This document shows positions 1-10,658 of a stretch of 64,000 nt of DNA, piece after piece. This DNA comes from Ignavibacteriota bacterium. Lineage in GTDB: Bacteria; Bacteroidota; Ignavibacteria; Kapaibacteriales; UBA2268. How positions within the stretch are numbered: the first letter of the stretch is position 1; each line of letters begins with the position of its first letter. Position numbers and translations under genes: made by a program. The notes beneath the pieces were generated by a model, which worked only from the letters and a program-made list of their open reading frames with translations, was not told the DNA's origin and made no database searches. The DNA is taken from NCBI GenBank assembly GCA_019637995.1, contig JAHBUQ010000003.1, positions 186,001 through 250,000 of the forward strand, written 5' to 3'.

Positions 1-700
1 CATTCTCTTTGAGAGTAATCACAACAAAAGTAAGAACAGCAAGTGTAGCAAGTAATGAGCCTGCAAAGTAATATACACCAAAAATAGTCGAAAACCATTT
101 CGGCTCCAAGCTCATCATCCAGTCCATTCCAATTACAGTAATTGATATTGCAAAAATTGGAAAAAAGATTGCTGAAATCTTAGCTGAGGTTTTCGATGAT
201 TTTGGATTTTTGTTTGTATCCTGTTTAAATGAGCGGAATGTAAACAAGAAAAAGAAAACAGCCATTAATGCAAAAATTGCTACATTTCTAATAATAAAAA
301 ATGATTCATTCAAATATGGAGCTTTACCTTTTACATACTTATCAGCATTTAAAACTTCAGGATTCATCCATGTAAATATCTGGTCGAGATTTAAAAAGAG
401 AGGAATAGCTATAATCGGCACAATGAAAACAACACCTGCCAATATTTCAGTTATGCGTCTGAAAGGAACACTCCAATCAGCTCCTACAATATGCTCCAAT
501 GCAACAAAAAAGAGTGCACCAAAACCAACACTGAATAGCCATAAGAACACAATTATCAAATTATATGATGCTCTGACCGAATCATTTGCAAATCCGATTC
601 CGACTAAACCTATACCAATTGCAAGTAATGCAAGACCAATCAATAATACTTTAGCCGGTAGAGCTTTCTTTTCATATAAAACTAAATTTTGAGTACTCAT
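1..700 (-). CDS. actF: Alternative complex III membrane subunit ActF (partial, 3' end outside window)
   Basis: The minus-strand reading frame begins MSTQNLVLYEKKA and stays open to the window edge, so only the N-terminal ~233 residues are present. It is rich in membrane helices: one near residues 15-40, one at 48-70 (LIIVFLWLFSVGFGALFFVA), then more after a polar stretch. This matches ActF, a quinone-side membrane subunit of alternative complex III (quinol:cytochrome c oxidoreductase). Its ATG overlaps the stop of the upstream ActDE gene in an ATGA arrangement, which suggests translational coupling at the end of the act operon. The assignment rests on helix pattern and on operon position after ActA-E. 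The C-terminal half cannot be judged. Confidence 0.85.
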   Translation of the reverse strand, partial: MSTQNLVLYEKKALPAKVLLIGLALLAIGIGLVGIGFANDSVRASYNLIIVFLWLFSVGFGALFFVALEHIVGADWSVPFRRITEILAGVVFIVPIIAIPLFLNLDQIFTWMNPEVLNADKYVKGKAPYLNESFFIIRNVAIFALMAVFFFLFTFRSFKQDTNKNPKSSKTSAKISAIFFPIFAISITVIGMDWMMSLEPKWFSTIFGVYYFAGSLLATLAVLTFVVITLKEN

Positions 701-1839
701 TTCATATCCTCCTCAGTTGCATTCATAGCTCTTTGTAAAGCTCTAATATATGTAACAATCTGCCAGCGTTCTTTTTCTGTAATCTGCTGAGAGTAAGCAG
801 GCATAGTATTTTGTCCGACGGTAATAATGTGGAACAATCTGCCATCCTTCCAATTCCTGACTTTATCAGTATGTAAACTCGGAGGATTTGGGAATTGTCC
901 GTTTAATCTTGCATTGCCATTTCCATAATAATCATGGCATGGGCTGCAATAAGTATTATATTTAACTTTTCCAATTTCGAGATTTTCATCATTGACATCC
1001 AATGGATTTACCATCATCTTTTCGGCTAAATCAACACTGTCAGCATATAAATAAGGCATATTGTTCTTAGCAACTGTTCCGGAAACCGGTTCTCTCATTG
1101 AAAATCCATCTTTGAAGAAATCACTCGGTGACTGAGCCGCAATTCTTTGCTGCTTCATCATCCAGTTGAACGGCTCCATAAACATAAGTTTATTCAAAGC
1201 AAAATAAGTCAATGCCGATACTGTAATGGCAATAATTGCAAGTCCGGTCAAAAATTTTGGGTCGAAAAGATTAGGTTTAAATGCCAATTCCTCTTCGTCA
1301 TAATATATCGGCTCGACACTTGCAGCACCAATTCGCTCGAAAAACGCTTTAACTTCATCAAAATTAAAATTCGGGTCATCGGATTCGATCACAGCGCCGT
1401 ATTTATCTGAAGATACCTGCTTCATATAAGGTGTATCATGCAAAGGATGACTGTTATTCGGAAATCTGAAGAAAATAATAATCATCGCTGAAACTGTTCC
1501 GACCGAAGCCAATAATACCGTAACTTCAAAAGTAACAGGTATAAAAGCGGGCAATGGAAACAGAGGTTTACCACCGATATTATTGGGATAGCTTTCAACC
1601 ATAGTACCATACATAAGAAGTAATGCCAGAATAGCACCTGTAACACCTAAAGCAAAAGCAAAATATCCAAGCGGTGAGCGTTTGACTTTCATAGCACCAT
1701 CCATTCCGTGAACAGGATATGGAGTATGAATATCAAATTTTTTGTAACCAGCTTTGACAATTTCCTTAGCCGCATTCATTATTTCATCCGGCGTATTAAA
1801 AATTGCTGAGATTGAGTGTAAAATTTTATTATTATTCAT
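697..1839 (-). CDS. ActD-ActE fusion: DUF3341 membrane subunit joined to monoheme cytochrome c
   Basis: Residues 1-180 look like ActD (DUF3341): a short cytoplasmic start, two hydrophobic helices near 58-80 and 103-125, and a cytoplasmic tail. A further helix follows near 198-215, and residues 220-380 form a monoheme class I cytochrome c with CSPCH at about 299-303 and a likely Met ligand in QNTMPAYSQ. In most described complexes ActD and ActE are separate polypeptides; here one 380-codon frame covers both without an internal stop. It lies 2 bp after actC and overlaps actF by 4 bp. The role is to anchor the complex and pass electrons from quinol oxidation to the downstream oxidase. Domain identities are firm; fusion versus assembly error is judged from the uninterrupted frame. 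Confidence 0.85.
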   Translation of the reverse strand: MNNNKILHSISAIFNTPDEIMNAAKEIVKAGYKKFDIHTPYPVHGMDGAMKVKRSPLGYFAFALGVTGAILALLLMYGTMVESYPNNIGGKPLFPLPAFIPVTFEVTVLLASVGTVSAMIIIFFRFPNNSHPLHDTPYMKQVSSDKYGAVIESDDPNFNFDEVKAFFERIGAASVEPIYYDEEELAFKPNLFDPKFLTGLAIIAITVSALTYFALNKLMFMEPFNWMMKQQRIAAQSPSDFFKDGFSMREPVSGTVAKNNMPYLYADSVDLAEKMMVNPLDVNDENLEIGKVKYNTYCSPCHDYYGNGNARLNGQFPNPPSLHTDKVRNWKDGRLFHIITVGQNTMPAYSQQITEKERWQIVTYIRALQRAMNATEEDMK

Positions 1840-1841
1840 AA

Positions 1842-3245
1842 TTAGTGTCCCTCACCTGAATGATGTTCAAGACCATGATGAGTTGGCTGTGCACCTTCGA
1901 CTACAGCCTTTACTTCAGCAATTGAAACTACAGGCATTGTACGTGTGAATATCAGTAGCAAAGTAAAGAACCAGCCAAAACTTCCGATTAAAATACCTAT
2001 GTCATAAATTGTTGGAGTATAGTAAGCCCAACTTGATGGTAAATAATCACGCGATAAAGAAGTTACAGTGATTACAAATCTTTCAAACCACATACCAACA
2101 TTAACAAATACTGCGATTACAAACATAAATGGTATATTTGTGCGGAGCTTTTTTATCCAGAAAAACTGCGGAGCAATAACATTACAGCTAACCATTATCC
2201 AGTATGCCCATGCATAAGGACCAAAAGCACGGTTAACGAAAGCAAAAGATTCAACTTCGTGTCCGCTATACCATGCGATAAAGAATTCCATACCATAAGC
2301 ATAGCCCACCATCAGTCCCGTGAGTATAATAATTTTATTCATTTTTTCGAGTGTATCAAGAGTTATGATATGCTCTAAATCATATACTTTTCTGATAATT
2401 ATAAGTGCATTTTGTACCATTGCAAAACCGGAGAACACAGCACCTGCCACAAAGTATGGCGGGAAGATTGTTGTGTGCCAACCTGGCATAATCGAAACAG
2501 CAAAGTCAAAAGATACAATTGTATGTACTGAAAGTACAAGAGGAGTTGCAAATCCGGCAAGCACAAGATACATCATTTCATAATGTGACCAGTGACGATT
2601 TGAAAATCTCCAACCAAGACTTAATACAGAATATATTGTCTTTTTGACTTTTTCAACGATTGTTGAATTAGCAAGGCGATCTCTCATTGTTGCAAAGTCA
2701 GGTACAAGCCCTATATACCAGAAAACAAAAGATACAGTAAAATATGTCGAAACCGCAAACACGTCCCAAAGAAGAGGAGAAGTAAAATTCACCCAAAGTG
2801 CATGCTGATTTGGATAAGGGAACAAGTACCCTGCAAGCCAGGGGCGACCAACGTGAATAAGTGGGAATATACCTGCAGTCATAACAGCAAAAATTGTCAT
2901 ACCCTCAGCAAATCGAGCTATACCTGTTCTCCATTTCTGGCGGAACAAGAAAAGTATCGCTGAAATAAGTGTACCGGCATGACCAATACCGACCCAAAAT
3001 ACAAAGTTGATAATCGCAAATCCCCAACCAACCGGATTATTAACACCCCACATACCCAATCCACGGTAAAATGACATACCAAGAGCTGCAGCACCTATAC
3101 CAAGCATGGAAAGAGTTAGAGTAATTGCAACCCAAAATCTTTTATCGGGTAGATTATCCATTGGTTTAATAATAGATGCGTCAATGGATTTTAATGTAGG
3201 TCTTCCCTGTATTACAGAGGGTTCATGAGTTAATTCAATGCTCAC
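1842..3245 (-). CDS. actC: Alternative complex III quinone-binding membrane subunit ActC (NrfD/PsrC family)
   Basis: This is a 467-residue polytopic protein with about ten hydrophobic helices, beginning with a cytoplasmic N-terminus and a first helix near residues 38-58. Sequence such as [21 protein letters not shown] is typical of the NrfD/PsrC-like quinol-oxidising subunits of complex-iron-sulfur-molybdoenzyme relatives. The C-terminus is His-rich ([12 protein letters not shown]). It overlaps the 3' end of actB by 11 bp and is followed 2 bp later by the ActDE gene, so these genes are one transcript. It probably supplies the quinol site and proton path in the inner membrane. Length and topology fit ActC well. 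Confidence 0.93.
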   Translation of the reverse strand: MSIELTHEPSVIQGRPTLKSIDASIIKPMDNLPDKRFWVAITLTLSMLGIGAAALGMSFYRGLGMWGVNNPVGWGFAIINFVFWVGIGHAGTLISAILFLFRQKWRTGIARFAEGMTIFAVMTAGIFPLIHVGRPWLAGYLFPYPNQHALWVNFTSPLLWDVFAVSTYFTVSFVFWYIGLVPDFATMRDRLANSTIVEKVKKTIYSVLSLGWRFSNRHWSHYEMMYLVLAGFATPLVLSVHTIVSFDFAVSIMPGWHTTIFPPYFVAGAVFSGFAMVQNALIIIRKVYDLEHIITLDTLEKMNKIIILTGLMVGYAYGMEFFIAWYSGHEVESFAFVNRAFGPYAWAYWIMVSCNVIAPQFFWIKKLRTNIPFMFVIAVFVNVGMWFERFVITVTSLSRDYLPSSWAYYTPTIYDIGILIGSFGWFFTLLLIFTRTMPVVSIAEVKAVVEGAQPTHHGLEHHSGEGH

Positions 3246-6200
3246 CGTGTTTTTCCTCCGCTACAATATTTCTCAATTTTGATATATAAGTTACGTTAGG
3301 TTTAACGCTGATAGTTTCAAGGACATGATACCCAAGTGGATGCTCTCGCAATTTTGAAACTTTAGATTCAGGGTCATTCATATCGCCGAAAGTAATAGCT
3401 GACGCAGGACAAGCATCCTGACAAGCGGTAACAACATCGGTACCTTTAATCTTGCGTCCCTGTTTTGATGCTTCAGTTCTTGCTTCCTGAATTCTTTGAG
3501 TACAGAAAGTACATTTTTCCATTACGCCGCGTGAGCGAACAGTTACTTCAGGATTATGGAGCAGTTCCAATGTATCCTTGCGATAATAACCATCAGCAAA
3601 ATCATTTCTGAAATCAAAGAAGTTATATCTTCTTACCTTGTAAGGACAGTTGTTTGCACAATAACGGGTACCAACGCATCTATTGTAAGTCATTTGATTC
3701 AAGCCGTCAGGGCTGTGAGTGGTTGCAACAACCGGACATACATTTTCGCAAGGAGCGTTATCACAATGCTGACATAACATTGGCTGGAAGCTTGTGATTG
3801 GTTCATCAGGGGTACCACTGAAATAAGTATCAATTCTCATCCAGTGCATTTCACGCCCTTTGGAGGCTTCTTCTTTTCCGACGATTGGAATATTATTTTC
3901 AACATTACAAGCTGTAACACAGGAGCCGCAAGCAGTACATTTGTTAAGGTCAATAGCCATAGCCCATTTTACATCTGTATAAACTTTGTCCGGTGTAATT
4001 GAATGGGTTTTGTACTCATGATGCCCTAACAAGTGTATTTTTTCAGATTTTAGTGCTTTTTTGTAAGCTTCCTCATCACCTGCATGCTCAGCTTTCAATC
4101 TTACTTTTGCAGCTGTATATTTCTGCTTGAATTCCTTATAGAAAGGAACTGTATATTCGTTAATTATATGACGTTTGAAATGGAAATCCTTGACATAGTC
4201 TTCATCAAGAGCATGATGTTCCTGGGTGGATACAAGTTCATAGGTTCCTTCAGTTTTTGTTACTGATGCACCTGTATAAATCCATGGTGAGACTCCACCT
4301 TTTGCAGACAAAAGCAATCCGGCATTAAAACCGATATTTTTGCCAACATCTCCGATAGTAGTCCTGCCGTATCCCAAGTCAACAGCAATAACTTTTTCTG
4401 CCATACCGGGCTGAATCATAACCGGTAGTTTCAAAGTCTTACCATTTACAGAAACTTCGACCATATCGGCATTGCGATTATGTTCATCTTCGCCGTAAGT
4501 TACATTAAGCTCTTTAGCGGTCGCAGGGGACATCATTGCATAATTATCCCAGACAGTTTTTGTTACAGGATTGGGAACTTCCTGAAGCCAGCCGTTATTA
4601 GCAAATCTTCCGTCCCCGATATAATATGACGGCTTAAGAATTACAGTAAATCCTTGTTTTGAAAAAGCAAATTTATTTGATACCACAGAATTAAAATTAA
4701 ATGACAATTCTCCGGTATTTTCATATTGAATTGTTGCAATTCCATCATGAAGACAGGCAAACCAGAATTCTCTGAAACCGGCTACTGCGTTACTCATAGG
4801 ATATATTACAGTTTCCCAGTGATTCATCAAGAATTTATGATAAATATCTTGCGAGTATAAAAGCGGGTCATCGTTCATCCAGTTGAGAAGTACAGCTTCC
4901 TTCTGTCTTGTATCATGAATAGGAGCAATTACAGGTTGTTGAAGACTGAAAATCCCGGTTCTCTGGTTGAAATCTCCCCATGATTCAAGAGCATGATTTA
5001 TTGGAATAATGTATTGATTAGCTTCACATGATTCATTTGCTGATTCAACCATTGAAATTATCGTTGGTGCTTTTTTGTAAGCATCTGCATATCCTAAATC
5101 AGTTGGAAAATGATAAACCGGATTAGAATCAAAATGAATCAATACTGATATATTGCCGGAATTGAGACCACTAACCAAATTATTCAGTTCATCATTGGTA
5201 CTGATTGGTCTCTGAAGCTCTTCATTATGATTGAAATCATAAATATTTCTGACTGAACCCAAAACTTCATTAAGAAGATTAACAGCCACATGAACTTGTT
5301 TTGGTTGAAGAATTCCGGCTACGGCAAGAGTTTTACTACCATGTGCCATAATATCTTTCAAAAGCTCATCAAGAACTTTTTGGTTGATACCATTTTGCTG
5401 AGCAAAATTCTTTAAATTATATCCTGAAAGTACGGAAGCAAGTGACTCATTTGAATAAGCAGATTTTCCTTTCGAATTAATTTCTGCGGCAATACTCATT
5501 ATAAAAGCGTAATGATTCTCGGGAGTCAATCTGATTCGATAATCAGACATAGCTCCTGTTAGAGAATAATTGCCTTCAATCTGATATAATTTATTAAATC
5601 CTTCGGGATTGTCCATATCACGTCTTGAGCTGAATTGAGCAATCTGCTCAACAACATTGCCTTCAGAACCGAGGAAATCACATTCAAAAGACAGAATCAC
5701 ATCAGCTTCATTCCATTTTGTAGAGGGAATTGAACTTGAGCCGTAGGAATCAACCCAAGCCTGACGCTTTTGCGAATCATTAATCTGGTCATAAGAATAA
5801 ATTTTAGCAGTAGGATATTTTTGCACAAAATCATTAAACAGCTTATTTTGAGTCGGAGAAGTTACCGAATGTGTAACAATCGCAATCTCTTTGCCATCCT
5901 GAGCAGCTTTTTTTAATTTTTCTACAATTTGATTATCAACCTTTTCCCAATCTGAGCGTGGCATATCATCTTTGTATAAAACCAGCTTACTGTCAGATTT
6001 TTTTATGGGAAATCTTAGACGGCTTGGGTCATACAAATCAAGAATAGCTGCCTGGTCAATAGTCGAGATTTTACCCTTTCCTACGGGATGCTCAGGATTA
6101 CCGTCAATTTTGATTGGTCTTCCCTCACGGGTTTTGACAAGAACACCTGTGCCATTATTAAGAGAGGTGGCATAATGATTTGCCTGACCATAAGTAATGC

Positions 6201-6447
6201 TCGCAGGCTTTTTGTTATAGGTAATAATTTCGCCTTTGTCGTAATAATCGGAGCAGGCAGTTGCGGCAAGTGCTGTAGAAGCACCCATCAATGCAATGAA
6301 TTTTCTTCTGGATTTATCCGGAAGTGCATTTACATCAAAATCATCCGTAACGCCTTTCACGAATTCGTGATGGGCTGATTCAACAGATGAAGGCTTTTGA
6401 TTATACTGGTTTAAGCTTTTCCAGAATTTTGGTTTAGTATTTTCCAT
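3235..6447 (-). CDS. actB: Alternative complex III iron-sulfur/molybdopterin-fold subunit ActB
   Basis: This 1070-residue protein fuses a molybdopterin-oxidoreductase-like domain (about residues 50-760) to a four-cluster ferredoxin-like domain (about 830-1020). The N-terminus has a Tat-type motif [10 protein letters not shown] followed by ATACSD, which could also serve as a lipobox. Iron-sulfur cysteines are visible in [37 protein letters not shown] and CTFCTQR...CQDACP. In this family the molybdopterin domain is known to have lost its cofactor, so the subunit acts as an electron relay. It abuts the small upstream Tat-leader gene with no gap and overlaps actC. Length and domain order match ActB. 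Confidence 0.95.
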   Translation of the reverse strand: MENTKPKFWKSLNQYNQKPSSVESAHHEFVKGVTDDFDVNALPDKSRRKFIALMGASTALAATACSDYYDKGEIITYNKKPASITYGQANHYATSLNNGTGVLVKTREGRPIKIDGNPEHPVGKGKISTIDQAAILDLYDPSRLRFPIKKSDSKLVLYKDDMPRSDWEKVDNQIVEKLKKAAQDGKEIAIVTHSVTSPTQNKLFNDFVQKYPTAKIYSYDQINDSQKRQAWVDSYGSSSIPSTKWNEADVILSFECDFLGSEGNVVEQIAQFSSRRDMDNPEGFNKLYQIEGNYSLTGAMSDYRIRLTPENHYAFIMSIAAEINSKGKSAYSNESLASVLSGYNLKNFAQQNGINQKVLDELLKDIMAHGSKTLAVAGILQPKQVHVAVNLLNEVLGSVRNIYDFNHNEELQRPISTNDELNNLVSGLNSGNISVLIHFDSNPVYHFPTDLGYADAYKKAPTIISMVESANESCEANQYIIPINHALESWGDFNQRTGIFSLQQPVIAPIHDTRQKEAVLLNWMNDDPLLYSQDIYHKFLMNHWETVIYPMSNAVAGFREFWFACLHDGIATIQYENTGELSFNFNSVVSNKFAFSKQGFTVILKPSYYIGDGRFANNGWLQEVPNPVTKTVWDNYAMMSPATAKELNVTYGEDEHNRNADMVEVSVNGKTLKLPVMIQPGMAEKVIAVDLGYGRTTIGDVGKNIGFNAGLLLSAKGGVSPWIYTGASVTKTEGTYELVSTQEHHALDEDYVKDFHFKRHIINEYTVPFYKEFKQKYTAAKVRLKAEHAGDEEAYKKALKSEKIHLLGHHEYKTHSITPDKVYTDVKWAMAIDLNKCTACGSCVTACNVENNIPIVGKEEASKGREMHWMRIDTYFSGTPDEPITSFQPMLCQHCDNAPCENVCPVVATTHSPDGLNQMTYNRCVGTRYCANNCPYKVRRYNFFDFRNDFADGYYRKDTLELLHNPEVTVRSRGVMEKCTFCTQRIQEARTEASKQGRKIKGTDVVTACQDACPASAITFGDMNDPESKVSKLREHPLGYHVLETISVKPNVTYISKLRNIVAEEKHGEH

Positions 6448-6645
6448 CTACTTATCACTCCGTTTGGTACGTGGAACAGCAAGAGGATGAATTATTACTT
6501 TTGGCTTATTTCCGATTTCGGAAGAAGTACCATCATTTCCGGCTAAAAGCTTAAACGGAACAAACTGGCTAGCAAATGCACCAACTGCACCTGCCCCAAT
6601 AAGTCCGAAAAACTTTCTACGGTTTTGCTTCATAACTCTATTCAT
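6448..6645 (-). CDS. Small Tat-leader protein encoded between actA and actB, function unknown
   Basis: This 65-residue frame starts MNRVMKQNRRKFFGLIGAG, a clear twin-arginine signal, then has a short hydrophobic stretch and about 35 polar residues. It has no cysteine and no recognisable cofactor site. Its TAG stop directly adjoins the ATG of actB, and it starts 26 bp after actA ends, so it is co-transcribed and probably translationally coupled. Because ActB has its own RR motif, this is not simply a detached ActB leader, although an old duplication of the leader is possible. It could be an extra small subunit or an assembly factor. The frame and the Tat motif are seen; the role is unknown. 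Confidence 0.65.
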   Translation of the reverse strand: MNRVMKQNRRKFFGLIGAGAVGAFASQFVPFKLLAGNDGTSSEIGNKPKVIIHPLAVPRTKRSDK

Positions 6646-6671
6646 TTATTTCTTGATAAATTTCTTATTTC

Positions 6672-7250
6672 TTAACGATGACAAGCATTACAATTGTCAG
6701 GACCTTTCTGGGTAAACTCCCGGTTAGGCTGTGGAATAATTGTTGTTTCAGGGTTTCTATGGCAATCAAGACAACTTGCCATCGTAAATGACCTTACCTG
6801 ACTTACAACTTCCATCTCCCGAACATCGCCATGGCAGTTTGCACAATCAATACCCTTAGTGACGTGAGATGCATGATTGAAATATGCATATTCAGGTACC
6901 CGGTGAATTCGTTTCCATGGAATTGGTTCTTCGTTTTTGTAATACTCGGTGAGTTTGATAATCTCGGGCTTATCTGTACGTGCAACTGTATGACAATTCA
7001 TACAAATGCTTGCAGCAGGTATGCTGGCGTGGCGTGTTTTGGTAACACTTGTGTGACAATATTGGCAATCTATAGCCATATCGCCTGCATGAAGTTTATG
7101 CGAAAATTTAATCGGTTGCTCGGGTGCATACCCAACACCGTCTCGCTCAGGTTTTGCAATAAAATAGGTCAGAGCAAATGACATAAGTATTACAAATACC
7201 GTTACAGGTAGTTTTACCTTGAGTGCGTAATCCAGTATCTTTTTTTTCAC
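6672..7250 (-). CDS. actA: Alternative complex III pentaheme cytochrome c ActA
   Basis: The 192-residue protein has one N-terminal membrane anchor (about residues 13-31) followed by five CxxCH heme sites at about residues 62, 83, 136, 160 and 187 (CQYCH, CMNCH, CANCH, CLDCH, CNACH). Additional His residues (for example FSHKLH and FNHASH) can serve as distal ligands. This is the usual layout of ActA, the periplasmic multiheme subunit that takes electrons from ActB. It is the first gene of the minus-strand act operon, preceded by a 316-bp AT-rich spacer that must hold the promoter. Confidence 0.95.
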   Translation of the reverse strand: MKKKILDYALKVKLPVTVFVILMSFALTYFIAKPERDGVGYAPEQPIKFSHKLHAGDMAIDCQYCHTSVTKTRHASIPAASICMNCHTVARTDKPEIIKLTEYYKNEEPIPWKRIHRVPEYAYFNHASHVTKGIDCANCHGDVREMEVVSQVRSFTMASCLDCHRNPETTIIPQPNREFTQKGPDNCNACHR

Positions 7251-7566
7251 TTTCTGCCTGTAAAAAGTTTCTAATTTAGTTTAATAATTATTTTTCGATT
7301 TGAAATACACTAAGCAAAATTAAGTTAAGTAATATGTATCGAATTCGTTAAAATTATATTTTACGAACTTGTGCATTTATGTAAGAAATATGCATATATG
7401 TACAAATGTAAAAATAACTTTTTTTAAAATTGCATTGCGTATCATTGCAAAATAACACTTAATTTTATTTTACACAACACTAATTATTATGTTATTTTTT
7501 TTATTGTAAGTAAAGTATGCTAATCTAATTTTACTATCTATATGTAAAATAAACTATCTAAAGTAA
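7251..7566. promoter_or_regulatory. Gene-free AT-rich spacer upstream of the act operon
   Basis: No convincing coding frame is visible. The stretch is very AT-rich and separates the SafE-like gene from actA, both transcribed on the minus strand, so it should contain the act promoter. I could not identify an exact -33/-7 pair or an FNR/CRP-type palindrome with confidence. Confidence 0.4.
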
Positions 7567-8280
7567 TCAATGACAGCACTCAGGTACTTGTTCACTAATT
7601 ACCTGATCTGTAAGTTTTGGACTGATATAAGGAATTCCAAGTGAAAGTCCGCGTAAAATCATTAAAACAGCAACAATTGCAACACCATAGGGAATTGCTT
7701 TTGTTAATTTATTTCTGAGACTAATTGTAAGAAGATTTTTTGAAAAATAAAGCAAAGCCATCATTGGAACAGTACCGACACCGAAAGCAGCCATATAAAG
7801 TCCTGCAGTCAATACACCATCTGCAGCAAAAGAACCTGCAAGGGCGATGTAAACCAGCCCGCAAGGGAGTAATCCGTTTAGTAATCCAAGTGTAAAAAGT
7901 GACAATATGCTTTTAGCTTTAAAAAATTCCTGAAACTTACTTTTAAGTCTTCCGACAATCTTACCAAAGAATCTCATGTCATTAACACCTTGATAATACT
8001 TTCGTGGGATTATCAAAAAAAGTAGCATCAAAAAGCCTGTAGCGATAGATACATATTCCTGAAAACCCGCAAGACGAAGGGGGGCTCCAACAAATCCAAG
8101 AAGAATCCCCATAGCCGTATATGTAGCAACTCTTCCAAAATTATAAACAAGACTTTCAGCTGCTACTCCGGCTTTTGTGGTGCTTCGGTGCGGAATTGCA
8201 ATAGCAATTGGTCCGCACATTCCAAGACAATGGAAGCTGCCCAATATACCGAGTGCAAATCCTGCTCCTACTTCAATCAT
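7567..8280 (-). CDS. SafE/DsbD-like membrane protein of the cbb3 oxidase cluster
   Basis: This 237-residue protein has about six membrane helices. The first helix carries GSFHCLGMCGPI and a later one NGLLPCGLVY, the paired Cys/His-Pro motifs of the sulfite-exporter TauE/SafE and DsbD_2-like group that often sits next to ccoG/ccoH in FCB bacteria. The C-terminus ends ECCH, a possible metal site. It lies 15 bp after ccoH and is likely the last gene of that operon. Family members are thought to help copper or redox handling during cytochrome oxidase assembly; the exact substrate here is inferred from context only. Confidence 0.75.
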   Translation of the reverse strand: MIEVGAGFALGILGSFHCLGMCGPIAIAIPHRSTTKAGVAAESLVYNFGRVATYTAMGILLGFVGAPLRLAGFQEYVSIATGFLMLLFLIIPRKYYQGVNDMRFFGKIVGRLKSKFQEFFKAKSILSLFTLGLLNGLLPCGLVYIALAGSFAADGVLTAGLYMAAFGVGTVPMMALLYFSKNLLTISLRNKLTKAIPYGVAIVAVLMILRGLSLGIPYISPKLTDQVISEQVPECCH

Positions 8281-8295
8281 TTTTTCATCCGAAAA

Positions 8296-8748
8296 TTAAT
8301 TAATTACAAGAACCTGTTCATTATAATATGTCGTATCACCGACTGCCCAATCAACCTTAACTCTCCACATTCCCTTTTCAAGATTAGACGAGCCGACAAC
8401 CTGAAAACCTGATTCATCCGGTTTTACAGGTAAAGTAAAATCAAGTTTTTTATCAGAAGGTCTGAAAAAAGTGATTTCACCGCTTATATCTCCTTGGTCA
8501 ACACTTTTTGGATATGAAAACCGAACATAACTATCTGATGATTCTATAGACAGAGGTTCAGGTAATTTACCGGCTCTATCCATTTTATCTATTACATTCT
8601 GATATTTCAATTCCTTTTCATAATAATTTTCATCAACAAGTTCCACCCTGTTGAATCTGGTGAAAATTACAAACCCAACAAGAACAAGCACAAAAGATAT
8701 ATAAAATATCGCTATACTGTTACCCCAATGTAATTTGAATTTTGCCAT
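8296..8748 (-). CDS. ccoH: CcoH/FixH-like cbb3 oxidase assembly protein
   Basis: A single N-terminal membrane helix (about residues 10-30, after KLHWGNSIAI) is followed by a 115-residue periplasmic domain that starts with VDENYYEKELKYQ, the typical FixH family segment. FixH/CcoH binds and stabilises the cbb3 oxidase during assembly. The gene lies 12 bp after ccoG and 15 bp before the SafE-like gene, matching the usual ccoG-ccoH-safE order. Length (150) is normal. Confidence 0.88.
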   Translation of the reverse strand: MAKFKLHWGNSIAIFYISFVLVLVGFVIFTRFNRVELVDENYYEKELKYQNVIDKMDRAGKLPEPLSIESSDSYVRFSYPKSVDQGDISGEITFFRPSDKKLDFTLPVKPDESGFQVVGSSNLEKGMWRVKVDWAVGDTTYYNEQVLVIN

Positions 8749-8760
8749 AAAAATCTCCTA

Positions 8761-10239
8761 TTATTTCATTCCGGGGGCAGGTCCGGTAAAGCCCGTTTTA
8801 ACATTTTGAATCAGTTCGCCATTTGAATAAACGCCGATTTTAACATCATTTCTCGAGCCTTTTACAAAGCTCCTTGGTATTTCAAGTATAAATGTTGCAT
8901 CTGTATATGTCTCTGAGCCTACATAAATACTATCTTTTCCTATTAGTTTGATACTTCCATCAGGAATTTCCAAAACCCTAAGCTCAATAGGCATAGGATT
9001 AAATGTTTTATTTATTATCGTAGCAGTATATACATTGGCAATCATGTCATTTTCAGTTACCTGATAAAGTGAACCCTTAGCTCTTAAAATAGTCGCTTCC
9101 ACATCGGTTCGGTTAGCAATTAAGGTAGCAGATATACCAATAAGCAATGATAAAGCTAATGTATATAAAATTATTCTTGGTGTAATTTTAAATTTTTTGC
9201 CTTCATCAAGTAAATTCTGTGAAGCATATTTGATTAAGCTCTTTGGCTTATTGACTTTATCCATTACTTCATCACAAGCATCTATACAAGCAGTGCAATT
9301 CACACATTCAAGCTGAGTGCCATTACGGATATCAATACCCGTCGGACAAACTCTTACGCACGCACCACAATCAACACAATCCCCTTGGTCAGATGCTCCC
9401 TTTTTGAATTTTCCACGCGGTTCTCCCCTCTTAAAGTCATAGGCTACGACAATAGAGTTTTTGTCCAAAAGAACAGATTGTAATCTTCCATAAGGGCAAA
9501 CAAATGTACATGCCTGCTCTCTAAACCAGGAAAATACAAAATAAAATAGTCCCGAGAATATCAGAAGTGCCACAAATGTCGAGCCATGCTGAAAAGGTCC
9601 GTCAGTTATCAGCATACCCAATTTGTCAACACCAACAACATAGGCTAAAAATATATTACTAATTATAAATGACAGGGCAATAAAAATTGAATGCTTAAGC
9701 CCGCGTTTGAAAATTTTTTCACTTGTCCAATCGCTATTGGCAAGTTTCATTTGTTGCTTATAGTCGCCTTCAATCCAATACTCAACTTTTCTGAAAACCA
9801 TCTCCATAAATATGGTCTGCGGGCACGCCCATCCGCACCATATCCTGCCAAAAACCGCAGTAAACAATACTACAAAAATTACTATTGCAAGAAATGATAT
9901 TGCAAAAATATGAAAATCCTGGGGCCAGAAAACTACACCAAAAAGAATAAACTTCCTTTGCAAAACATCAAGTAAGATGAATGGGTTTCCATTTATTTTG
10001 ATAAATGGTGTTACAACCATAAGAGCCAAAAGAACAACAGCAACTACAGCCCTCCATTTATGAAACTTGCCCTTAGGTTTTTTCGGATGAATCCAAATCC
10101 TGTTACCTTTCTTATCAATATTCGAAACTCTGTCCCTGAAAGAAACACCGGTTTCGGTTATGAGTTTATCAGTATCCGAAAAAACTTCTTCGTTACTGCC
10201 TTTTATTTTTAGCTCCTTATAAGAACCTTCATTATCCAT
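8761..10239 (-). CDS. ccoG: CcoG/FixG polyferredoxin, cbb3 oxidase assembly
   Basis: This is a 492-residue membrane ferredoxin. It has hydrophobic helices near residues 62-82, 108-130, 180-205 and 220-240, with CGWACPQ and CTFVCPYGR motifs between them, then two 4Fe-4S motifs (CVDCGACVRVCP and CVNCTACIDACDE), another helix near 350-372 and a C-terminal Ig-like domain. This is the full CcoG/RdxA/FixG architecture. The protein is linked to copper reduction and maturation of cbb3 oxidase. It heads a ccoG-ccoH-safE group that is separated from ccoP by 419 bp, so it may have its own promoter. Confidence 0.93.
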   Translation of the reverse strand: MDNEGSYKELKIKGSNEEVFSDTDKLITETGVSFRDRVSNIDKKGNRIWIHPKKPKGKFHKWRAVVAVVLLALMVVTPFIKINGNPFILLDVLQRKFILFGVVFWPQDFHIFAISFLAIVIFVVLFTAVFGRIWCGWACPQTIFMEMVFRKVEYWIEGDYKQQMKLANSDWTSEKIFKRGLKHSIFIALSFIISNIFLAYVVGVDKLGMLITDGPFQHGSTFVALLIFSGLFYFVFSWFREQACTFVCPYGRLQSVLLDKNSIVVAYDFKRGEPRGKFKKGASDQGDCVDCGACVRVCPTGIDIRNGTQLECVNCTACIDACDEVMDKVNKPKSLIKYASQNLLDEGKKFKITPRIILYTLALSLLIGISATLIANRTDVEATILRAKGSLYQVTENDMIANVYTATIINKTFNPMPIELRVLEIPDGSIKLIGKDSIYVGSETYTDATFILEIPRSFVKGSRNDVKIGVYSNGELIQNVKTGFTGPAPGMK

Positions 10240-10658
10240 AAAAACACCTGAATCACACTGCCTTTGGCAGAAAAAATCTAAAAATCACAATTTCTATTGT
10301 ATCAACCATACATCGTTTCTAACAAGCCAATTCTATCAAATTATAAATTTTACAAAAAATTCAGTTATCTAAATCTATCACATCTAGTATTTATTTAATT
10401 CTTTGAACTTTACCACATTTCGACTTCGCTCAATGTGACACTTGGTTGTTGTTATGATATCTTTTGTCAGTCTGAGCGTAGTCGAAGACTAAAGATTACA
10501 TTTCGAATTCGCTCAATCTGACAAAATGTGTCATTGATTAAATGTTTCAGTGATTTCCAAATCAATGCGACAAATCATGTCATATATCATCTTTGCACTT
10601 TGAGTGATTTCAACCTAAATTTAAAAAGAACAAAAATTACTTTTCTTTTCCTAACAAA
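10240..10658. other. Gene-free spacer between ccoP and ccoG with one dispersed-repeat copy
   Basis: No coding frame was found. The middle of the spacer holds a single copy of the inverted-repeat element that also forms the 83-bp tandem array near 51.7 kb. The remainder is low-complexity AT-rich sequence that probably carries the ccoG promoter. Confidence 0.6.
10415..10523. repeat. Dispersed inverted-repeat element, same family as the 83-bp array
   Basis: The core contains CATTTCGACTTCGCTCAATG, then a GTTGTTGTTATGATAT spacer, then GTCAGTCTGAGCGTAGTCGA, then a second CATTTCGA copy. The TCGACTTCGCTCA and TGAGCGTAGTCGA arms are near-complementary and could form a long hairpin. The order and spacing match one unit of the array at 51699-52113, with a few mismatches. 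Confidence 0.85.

Noticed and set aside
210..692. 160-codon plus-strand frame at the window start
   Set aside because: It is antisense to the clearly conserved ActF membrane subunit.
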